A stretch of 64,000 bases of DNA from Simmondsia chinensis (lineage: Eukaryota; Streptophyta; Magnoliopsida; Caryophyllales; Simmondsiaceae). This document shows, one piece after another, positions 55,911-64,000 of the stretch. Every line of letters starts with the position of its first letter. The first letter of the stretch is position 1. The stretch is from NCBI GenBank assembly GCA_018398585.1, contig JAGTTD010000003.1:7944637-8008636 (forward strand), given 5' to 3'. Below the pieces are notes generated by a model. It was given only the letters and a program-made list of their open reading frames with translations. It had not been told where the DNA came from and did not search any database. The translations under genes and the position numbers were made by a program.

Positions 55911-56379
55911 CATAGGATACGTTTTGAGTTATTGTGAAAAAAACTACTTATTTCATAGGACTTTATGTAAAAGTATTTCTGTAAAAAGTAGTGTTTTTAA
56001 GAAGCAGTTTGTATTTGGCTCAACTAGTCATAAGTGTTTATCTTATTGTTATTAGTGTTTGGCCTGTGTTTAAGAAAAGTGCTTTTTTTTTGTCAAATTA
56101 CGAAAAAAAAAGATACGGGTAGAAGTGTTTTTATAGTTAATAGAGTTTGGATGCAGAATTAATTTTAAACAATTTTTTTTAGTAAATATTAATTATTTTA
56201 AGTCTCTAAATTTTATAAATTAATAATAAATTGTAAAGTACAAAAATAATTTTTATTTATTTTATTCATAATTCAATATTATTTCTTAAAAACAAAAAAG
56301 CTAATAAATATACAAAAAATATGACCAATATTAACAAAAATTAAAATATTCTATTGGATTGGGTGATCAATACCAACAG
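55911..56379. other. AT-rich DNA, no gene
   Basis: The stretch contains short direct and inverted pieces (AAAAGTAGTGTTTTTAAGAAG and AAGTGCTTTTTT) suggestive of an old MITE. Boundaries could not be set. Confidence 0.35.
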
Positions 56380-56760
56380 TCATGGGGTTGATGGTAATAA
56401 TTATGTAATTTATTTTCTATAGTGGGAAAAATATATTTTCCAACAAAAAAAATAATGTCCGTTCGTATTAGTTAGATCAATACCAACAGAGTTATTTACC
56501 AATAAACAAATTTGTTGGTAATAATATATTTGAATTACTAACAGAGTTATTACTAACAAACAAGCCCGTTAGTTTTCTCCAATAGCTATCACCAACAGAC
56601 AAAATTATATTACTAACACATAAATTGTTAGTATTAAACCAATACTAGTAGAGACATTTACCAACAAATAAATTTATAGCTAATATTAATTTTACAACAT
56701 TAAAGAATCAGTACCAACAAACAAAGTTATTAGTTTTAAATTAAAAAAAATTAATAGTAT
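56380..56760. repeat. ACCAACAGA-type short repeats, probable CACTA subterminal region
   Basis: Many copies of ACCAACAGA and TACTAACA-like units occur in direct and inverted orientation within 400 bp. This is the kind of array found next to CACTA termini, and it lies upstream of a CACTA transposase gene. No CACTA terminus was found to its left. Confidence 0.55.
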
Positions 56761-56975
56761 TTAATTTTTTTTTTACTCAATTTTCATTTCCTCCCTAATT
56801 TATATTTCCCCCCTTTAATTTTTCCTCTTTCTTCTCAAAATTTTATTTTCCCTCTCAAAATTTTCCTCCAATACTTACGATTCTAACCTAAAAGTTTTCC
56901 CCCCAATACTTATAATTTAATACTAAATAACCCTAACATACAAAAAAAAAAAAAAAAAAAAACAAAAAAACAAAA

Positions 56976-57170
56976 TTGGGCGGCTTCACCCTTTTCTCTC
57001 CAACACCCCACCCTCCGACTCGACAACCACCACGCCCACCACCGTTGCTCTACCGTCCGGTCTTCCATTCTCACCCTTCGACTCGACAGCCACCACGCCG
57101 GCCACTACTGCTCTGCCGTCAGTTCGTCCATTCTTACCCCAGGCTCTACGCCCTAAATTTCTGGTATTAA
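56976..57170 (+). repeat. C-rich leader with a ~75 bp tandem duplication
   Basis: Two imperfect copies of a unit with CGACTCGACAACCACCACGC and GCTCTACCGTCCG(G/T) start at ~57016 and ~57078. It lies downstream of the short-repeat array and upstream of the transposase exons, so it may be the 5' UTR of the CACTA gene. Confidence 0.45.
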
Positions 57171-57876
57171 ACATGAATGTTTTATGGACATTTTACATTT
57201 TATTTTGTTTAAAACATGTGAATTTATTATATGAGACATGAATTTGCTGAAATTTATCTTGGTCGTGCTAGTTGTTGAGTAGATTTGAGGTAGGAGGTTG
57301 TTAGATTTGGATATTGAGGAGGTTCTATCAACTCTTGAGTTTGGATTGTTGTGGTATATCAGATTTTTTTTATTTTAATATATTTTTCGTGCATATTTCA
57401 GGTTTTTAGTCATTAGTTTTGTTTACAACTTTTATATTTTAGAGTGAATTTGGTTTGATTTTTGATACAATTCTTACAACTAAGTTGAAAATTAAAGAAA
57501 ATATTTTGGATCACTGTTATAATTCAAGCTAAATTTAAATCATAACCTAGGGTTTTAAGGCTTTAAATTATGATAAGAAGTGAATTGGATAAAAATTGAC
57601 AAGAATTTGATGAGAAGATAATAGGTTCAGATGAGAATAGAAGAGAACTAGAAGAGAGAGAGAAGGGAAATCAATAGAATTTGATGAGAAGAAGATAGGT
57701 TTAGATGACAAGAATTAGTTGATAAAAACTATATTAAACTTATGGAATTGGATTGATGTACACTATAAAGATTATTTAAATTAGATTTAGTGGCCGATTT
57801 AGGATTTTAGTACAAGTGGGGCTTGAACTAAAAGTTATAATTCAATTTTTTATATTACTTCAATATACTAGTTTTT
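57171..57876. other. AT-rich DNA, possible CACTA leader intron
   Basis: I see no coding sequence. It lies between the C-rich leader and the candidate captured exons. Confidence 0.35.
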
Positions 57877-58960
57877 ATTATAGCAGGCTGTAAAAACGCT
57901 GCCAAAGTCTCACCTTTGCTCAGGATCCAAGGAACCTCCAATTTGAAGACATAACCATCTTTTTCTTTATACCAGGATGATTTTGTTTTAATTAATGGCA
58001 GATAACGTAGCAATCTCTCTATTACAGCTTCAAATAAACGATTCCCTAAATTTTTAACTTTATCTCCTGGTACATGACCATCCTACCAAAGTTTGTTGTT
58101 TGATTGTCTCTCCTTTCCAATTAATGAGTTTGAATGTCATCGCTAGTTTTGATCTTGGTGTTTTCAATGATTTTTTGTCAATGGTTGGATAATCTATACC
58201 ACAAATTTGATAGAAATAGTGTAAATCAAGAGATGTTTTTGTTTGCTTGAAGATGCATGAACTTATACCCAACTAAAACACTTTACAGGCACATGTTCTA
58301 TTTACTTCTAAGAAATCAAAGGAAACTTTTTCAAAGCTTTGATGCTAAAATCATCATTACTCCAGAATCTATATGATATCACTACCATTAATTTCTAGAT
58401 CACATACAGTAACAATAATAAGTATTTTATCCAACTAAGTGAAGTCAATTACATGAACCAGAGTACATCGGTGCACTCTATCTTAGTTCGTATGATAAGC
58501 ATATATGCCAACCACAGTAGCCTTGTATATGACCATCATCAATCTGCTTCTTGGCCTTGTTTTCCATCACAACCAATTGGGTTTTGAACAACCATTGCAA
58601 CAGACATCAAGAAGGCAATTACACCTAATTGCCTTCGATAACCAATTATCATCATCATTATTATTATTGTTATTGTTATTTATTTTGGTTTTAATTTAGA
58701 TATTCCTTATTGCCTCCACTATTAGTTTGTAGAGTACAAATCCACCATGATGGCATCCAGGCATCTTCACTGTCATTTTCTCAAACTCATCCTGGAATCA
58801 ATTAGTGAAAAACAGAACCAATTTCAGTGCCAAATAAATTAACATTTGCAGCGTTAAAGAACCCAAGGGGCCCTACCTGGAAATGCTCTTTATTTCTAAA
58901 ACCAAAATATGGGTTTAAAGTCTACATTATGTCTAAATCACATTCACCATTGTTAAATTT
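57877..58960 (-). pseudogene. Unidentified host-gene-like exons inside the CACTA 5' region
   Basis: On the minus strand, three stretches look like exons with proper splice borders. At ~58935-58880 is PYFGFRNKEHFQ, closed by a CAG/GTAGGG donor. At ~58795-58690 is DEFEKMTVKMPGCHHGGFV, opened by a TTCCAG acceptor. At ~58270-57905 are DLHYFYQICGIDY and, after one frameshift, KVKNLGNRLFEAVIERLLRY to VPWILSK, closed by an AAAG/GTGAG donor. I do not recognise the protein. Opposite orientation to the transposase and exon-like borders suggest a host gene piece picked up by the CACTA element, but it could be an older gene remnant unrelated to it. Confidence 0.35.
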
Positions 58961-59552
58961 CACTGCATCTTAGACCCGACTAATGGAGTTGGGAATTATA
59001 AAGTCCACATATAAGCTTAAATGGGTTTTCATCCTAAAACCAATTGGCATTAGGTAGGGTAATCCCGTAAACTCGTTTCTTTTAAAAGAAATTTAGACCA
59101 TTTCCCGATTTGTATGTGTCATCCTTGTATAAGGGTTATGCTAATCTTCTTACTAGACTTACATGTGGAGTTCTTAATATGAAACAAATCTATCTTATAT
59201 ACTGCTAAATAGAGCTCACAAGCATAAAATTAAACAAAATATTACAATAGAAAGGTGAACTTCTCCTCAATGGCAAATATAAGATAGGCTCTAATAAATG
59301 CAAATTGATAGTTTGAGGGGTGTACTTGATAAAATTAGAAGTTATTTGTTTACTTTTTCAAACTATGTGATATGAGCTCTAGTGCTATATTGTATCTCCG
59401 ATACATAATTTGTAATGTGTTATTTCATTTTGATATGATTTTATTCTCACTTGGTCTTATTTGTGATTTTCATATTTTAGCTATGTTTTTGGCATAGTTG
59501 TTTGGTTGTTATTTTTTTATTTATTTTTTTTTTTTGTTACAAATAAGTGTAG
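58961..59552. other. Non-coding region before the transposase exon
   Basis: The stretch ends in a T-rich tract and GTGTAG, a good 3' splice site for the exon starting at 59553. Confidence 0.5.
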
Positions 59553-61826
59553 GAAAGTTTTAGGATTGATGTATTTAAGAACAAGGATTGGGTGAACTGT
59601 TCAAGGGTTTCAACTGAATTTCAACAAGGGTTAGAAGCATTCATTGCATACTCTGTTGCAAAAGTAGCTGATGAGGACGGATTAATACCATGCCCATGTA
59701 AGGATTGTGCTAATAGATATGTTCGAAATGGATCAACTATTCGGCGCCACCTTACGTTGAAAGGAATGGATGTTGATTATACTCGAAGTATATGGCATGA
59801 ACATGGCGAACAATTTCAAGCTATGGAGGTCGAAGATGACGAAGATAGCATGCATGACATGCTCGATGATGCGTTTGGGGTACATAATTTTGATGACACT
59901 AGGGCATCAACACACCAACCACAAGAAGTGCCTAATTCCGAAGCTGAAGTCTTTTATAAAATGCTCGAAGAGTCTAAGCAGCCGTTATATCCTGGGTGCA
60001 AAGAGTTTTCAACTTTGTCATTTGTTGCTGAAATGTATCATCTTAAGTGTCTACATGGTGTGATTGATGCAGCATTTGATGATTTTATAAAGTGTTTCAA
60101 AAGGGCTCTTCCAAAGGGTGAAACAATTCCAAATTCTTTTTATAAAATGAAATGCATCATCAAAAAATTGGGTCTTGGCTATAATAAGATTGATGCATGT
60201 CCTAATGATTGTGTGCTTTTTAAAAAGGAGTTCGGAGGCTGTGATGCTTGCCCAATATGTGGTGCTTCAAGATGGAAAACTACTGATGATGGAGCAATTG
60301 TGTCATTAACAAAGGTTCTTCGTCATTTCCCATTAATACCAAGGTTCCAACGATTGTTTATGTCATCCAATACAGCTAGTTTGATGAGACGGCATGAAGA
60401 AGAGAGAACTAAAGATGGCAAGTTAAGGCATCCGGCTGACTCTCAAGCATGGAAAAGTTTGGATAGGCACTATCCCGAGTTCTCTTCGAACCCTTGAAAC
60501 GTTAGGCTTGGGTTGGGAAGTGATGGGTTCAACCCATTCGGGATCATGGGTACTCAATACAGCATATGGCTAGTTGTGTTGATGACATACAATTTACCAC
60601 CATGGATGTGCATGAAGGAGCCCTATTTCATTCTTTCTTTGATTATACCTGGTCCAAAAGCACCTAGAAATGACATTGGCATTTACCTCCAACCTTTAAT
60701 TGAGGAGCTAAAAATGTTATGGACGGTTGGTGTGGACACATTTGATGCCTCAACTAAAGAGACATTTGCTATGCGAGCTACATTGATGTGGACAATTAAT
60801 GATTTTCCAGCATATAGTAACTTATTTGGGTGGAGAACTAAAGGGAGGCATGCATGTCCCCATTGTAATGTGGAAACTAGTTCTTTGTATTTGAAACATA
60901 GTAGGAAATTGTGTTTCATGCGCCATTGATGCTTTCTAGTTGGTGATCACAAATATCGTCATAATAGAAAAGCATTTGATGGAACAACTAAATTGAGTCC
61001 TGCTCCGCATTTGCGATTGGGGGAAGAGTTGTTAGAACAAATGGGGGGACTCAATGTGACATTAGGAAAAGGGATGAGACCAAAGTACAAAAGAGGAAGA
61101 CGGGCGGAAGAAGTTAGACCATGGAAAGAGAAGAGTATATTCTTCCAGCTTCCATATTGGGAGAATCATTTGATAAGACATAACTTGGATGTGATGCATA
61201 TAGAGAAGAATATATCTAAAAGCTTGATCGGGACTCTTTTGAATATCGAAGGGAAAACAAAAGACACCTTGCAATCACGTCTTGATCTTAAAAGTATGAA
61301 TATTCGTAGTCATCTACACCCAATGGAAGACGCAAGGGGTAGGATAAGATTACCTCCATCACATTTTACCCTAAGTGATGTGGAGAAAGAAGAACTTCTA
61401 GATATGTTGGCCAGTATTAGATTTCCCGATGGATATGCTGCAAATATTGCACGATGTGTGCGCACTACTGAACGCAAGGTTTTAGGTTTGAAAAGTCATG
61501 ATCATCATATTCTAATGCAGTAGTTGTTGCCACTAGTTGCACGGAAAATCAAAGACAAGAATGTTAACCTCGTTACAATCGAGTTAAGCAATTATTTCAG
61601 GGAGTTATGTTCCAAAGTGGCAGCACCACAAGAATTTGGGTGTTTGCAGGATCGAATTGCATTAATTCTTTGTCAGCTTGAGGAGTTATTGGCCCCTTCC
61701 TTCTTTGATGTCATGGTGCACTTATCTATTCATTTGGCATACGAGGCATTCATAGCTGGCCCGGTTAATTATCGCTGGATGTATCCCCTAGAGAGGTATA
61801 TATTTTGGTCCTGTAAAAAGTATTAA
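59553..61826 (+). pseudogene. CACTA (En/Spm) TNP2-type transposase, decayed
   Basis: The sequence opens at an intron acceptor rather than an ATG (59592 is a GTG inside the exon). The transposase-associated domain (DWVNCSRVSTEFQQGLEAF, then CPCKDCANR) is followed by the TNP2 core. That core contains CDACPICGASRWK, LRHFPLIPRFQRLFMS, VRLGLGSDGFNPFG, YNLPPWMCMKEPY, YSNLFGWRTKGRHACPHC and IRHNLDVMHIEKNI. A DUF4218-like part (LPLVARKIKDKNVN... to HLAYEAFIAGPVNYRWMYP) closes the block. This protein would bind and cut CACTA ends. Three in-frame stops are at 60495-60497 (TGA), 60927-60929 (TGA) and 61521-61523 (TAG). Each can arise from one C-to-T change (CGA to TGA twice, CAG to TAG). The gene is dead but otherwise nearly full length. 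Confidence 0.92.
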
Positions 61827-61884
61827 TAAATTTCTAATAATTGGTGCATGTTTTTCAAATAAGAGATTCATTTTGACATATGTA

Positions 61885-62195
61885 GGTATTTACATAGGCT
61901 AAAGTCTTATGTATATAATAGAAGTCGTCTAGAAGGGTCAATTGCAGAGGGATACCTTGCAGAAGGATGTCTAACAATTTGTTCAAGGTATTTACATGGT
62001 GTCCAAACAAGGGAGACTCGATCAAAGAGGATCAAAGGTGGTAATGACGAAGCACGAGAAGGACTCTCAATATTTTTCCCTTACAAGTTGTTATGTTTCT
62101 AAGAAGAATGAAGTCCTCGCTCCTCATTCTTTGATAGAACAAGCACATAGTTATGTCTTGTTCAATTGTGATGAAGTTAAAGTTTGTATCAAGTG
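61885..62195 (+). pseudogene. CACTA transposase, middle exons
   Basis: After a likely intron (GT near 61798, TTTGACATATGTAG acceptor near 61886), coding sequence resumes: RYLHRLKSYVYNRSRLEGSI, then AEGYLAEGCLTICSRYLHG and TRSKRIKGGNDEAREGLSI. A further stretch is open to about 62195. These fit the region between the DUF4218 and DUF4216 parts of En/Spm transposases. Confidence 0.75.
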
Positions 62196-62489
62196 AGCTT
62201 ATTTTCTTAAAACTTTTCAACTATTGTTGCTTATTGATTAACTAACTCTTTGAAACTATTTGATTGAAAAAACCTCTTTGAAACTAATGTGATTATTTGA
62301 TGACAGTGAGCATTATGATTTGGTTCATAATGAAAATAGTCAAAAACGGTAGAAAGATATTTATGACAATCATAGAAGTAAATTTCCTACATGGATCGAA
62401 GAAAATGTTAGTTTAAGGAACTATTTTAGTTTCAATGCTTTATGGTTCTAAAATGCTAACCCTTTTCTAACTTGTTGTTTGACTAATTT

Positions 62490-63193
62490 AGGTTTCACAT
62501 CATTTGCCCACCGACTCCATGAAAGCTGAAGATCTAATATGTTTAAGTAAATGGCCTAACATGTAGATTAAGAAAATGACGAGGATCACTTGCAATGGAT
62601 TTAGGTTTCGTACAAAATGTGTAGATAGGAAGGCTGTAACTCAAAATTCTGGTGTTCTTGTGCATGCAACTACACCTGATAATAGGAATGTCACCTATTA
62701 TGGTGTTTTAACATAGATTCTTGAGTTGGATTATCATCAAGGAAGGAAGGTCATCTTATTTCGATGTGACTGGGTTCATCCTACCAATGGTGTTAAGAAA
62801 GATCGGTTTGGTTTCAGTCTTGTTAATTTGAAATAGCAGCTAAAAACTACTGAACCTTATGTTTTAGCTGAGCAAGCACTTTAAGTGCTCTACACACCTG
62901 AGTCTAAGGGAAAGAATTGGCATTTGGTTACCCATACAAAGCCAAGAGATCTGTTTGACATGGCAGAAGAAATCATACCTAAAGTTGATTGCCAACATGA
63001 CCATGAGATGCTAAAGGCTATCAACATAGTTGACACTGACAATATAAGAGATGATGTTGAAGGGGATTTGGTTAATCAACCATTAATTGAAGCTGTAGTT
63101 GGAGAGAATGATAGTGAATATCTTTACTATAGTGATAACAGTGAGGAAGATGATACTCTCTATGACAGTGATTACAATTATGATTGCAACTGA
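62490..63193 (+). pseudogene. CACTA transposase C-terminal exon (DUF4216-like)
   Basis: Readable blocks are FRFRTKCVDRKAVTQNSGV, YYGVLT, ILELDYHQGRKVILFRCDWV and GVKKDRFGFSLVNLK. After an in-frame stop come NWHLVTHTKPRDLFDMAEE and an acidic tail (NDSEYLYYSDNSEEDDTLY) ending at a TGA at 63191-63193. Stops at about 62563, 62714, 62834 and 62881 interrupt it. The acidic end resembles the tail frame found in the other CACTA element at ~16715-16775. Confidence 0.8.
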
Positions 63194-63513
63194 ATGTCAT
63201 TATCACTGAAAATGTGTGATTTTTTTGTTTGTTATTATGAAATGAAATTCATACGTTGGTGAAGTATTAAGTTTTACTTTATTGGTTATATCCTTGTTGG
63301 AAAGGGTGATATGTGTAAGTATATCTATTATATTTCATTTCTTGTGTGCCTTACTATGTGAAGGATTAAATAGGATCAACTCGGAGGAAGATATTATTTG
63401 TTAAGAGAAACCAACTGCAGGTATAATATCATCTATATACAAAGATAATTTTGATTAGTTCCTTGTGCATTTATCATTTTAAATGATCTATATTCATTTT
63501 CAAGTAGAGCGTC
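63194..63513. other. Spacer between two CACTA genes
   Basis: I see no coding sequence. It contains the 3' UTR of the transposase and the leader of the next gene. Confidence 0.45.
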
Positions 63514-63705
63514 ATGGCACAACAAAATCAGAGGCGTCATAGCCCCATATTAGTTCACAATATTGCACGTGCTGATGTTGAGACGAATTCTCAATGTACA
63601 AAAGCTCGGCGCAGCTTGTTTCCTCCACGATCAGATGGTGAGAACTTAGAGGAACTACCATCCAAGCAAGCGAAGGGTATACAAGGTGGTATCTCTATAG
63701 ATTGA
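63514..63705 (+). CDS. Start of second CACTA-encoded gene (partial)
   Basis: A 63-residue open frame starts MAQQNQRRHSPILVHNIARA and ends at a stop that may lie in an intron (GT after CAAGCGAAG at 63679 or AAG/GTGGT). Position after the transposase and the basic, low-complexity start fit the second ORF of plant CACTA elements. The gene runs past the window edge, with more exon-like sequence near 63930-64000. Confidence 0.5.
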   Translation: MAQQNQRRHSPILVHNIARADVETNSQCTKARRSLFPPRSDGENLEELPSKQAKGIQGGISID

Positions 63706-64000
63706 AATCTTTATCACATTTTTCTAGTTTTGTATTGTTTTTCTTATAGGTTCTAACACATTAAATTAACATCAACTCCTAGAAACGTCCTTGCCAATTT
63801 ATCACAAAGGGAAGTCCATGAAAGTCTTATAACTCAAGCAGGTTAATTCATCTCATATGACTTTCAATTTCAAGTATAGGTTTGGGAAGTAGTTAAAATC
63901 TATAATGTTTACGTTGAAACATATAGGTGGTGCGGACAATGTTCCTAGAAGTGTAATGGACCAGGGTATTTCAACAATTGCAAGTCCAGCACTTCAAAAA
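63706..64000. other. Window edge inside the CACTA element
   Basis: This is probably intron and a further exon of the second CACTA gene. The right terminus of the element is not in the window. Confidence 0.4.

Noticed and set aside
1..64000. tRNA genes or CRISPR arrays
   Set aside because: No cloverleaf-forming tRNA sequence was found; the TGGTATCAGAGC motifs are primer-binding sites. Regular repeats with unique spacers are absent and would not be expected in a plant genome.

Overview
This window comes from the nuclear genome of a repeat-rich flowering plant, almost certainly a eudicot. The signs are spliced PR-10/Bet v 1-type genes, AT-rich intergenic DNA, and Ty1/copia, Ty3/gypsy, LINE (RTE and L1), SINE and CACTA elements nested in one another. 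I cannot name the species. The only host genes I can support are three copies of one PR-10 gene. Nearly everything else is transposon-derived.

Layout. 1-5192: gypsy 3' end and LTR, then PR-10 copy A (3727-4695), with an RTE LINE inserted on the minus strand (828-2721). 5380-8469: a non-autonomous copia element. 8510-11470: copia RNase H and gypsy remnants. 11470 is a clean tandem-duplication joint: about 7.9 kb (3525-11470) is repeated from 11471 to about 25446. The second unit carries PR-10 copy B (a frameshifted pseudogene, 11675-12685). It was later expanded by a 5S-rRNA-headed SINE (15442-15713) and a 6.5 kb CACTA transposon (16038-22524). That CACTA hosts two further retroelements. One is a 1.66 kb LTR element carrying a PTB-like RRM ORF (17031-18692). 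The other is a gag-protease copia derivative (19009-21583). 24618-27390 is a gypsy remnant. 30048-32743 is a C-rich block leading into an RTE LINE with its endonuclease. 32740-36553 is a head-to-tail array of four 334 bp LTRs and three internal regions. 36554-40094 is an older duplicate of the first 5 kb, with PR-10 copy C (38552-39535). 40095-46274 is a complete LTR element with no coding capacity. 46850-55910 holds a reversed copia LTR, an L1 LINE, a copia element carrying a second 5S SINE and an L1 tail, and a third gypsy remnant. 56380 to the right edge is a CACTA element with a decayed TNP2-type transposase.

History. Target-site duplications plus empty sites in paralogous segments give a relative order. 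PR-10 A and C separated first. A was then tandemly duplicated to give B. The SINE and the CACTA entered the B unit afterwards, and two LTR elements then entered the CACTA. The RTE LINE hit copy A's upstream region after A and C separated.

The most interesting observations are these. (1) A SINE family has a 5S rRNA head and a 3' tail shared with the RTE LINE present in the same window. (2) A very short LTR retrotransposon carries a polypyrimidine-tract-binding-type RRM. (3) A small LTR element forms a tandem array of four LTRs. (4) The PR-10 tandem duplication has a readable microhomology joint. No tRNA gene, CRISPR array or intact autonomous transposon was found.
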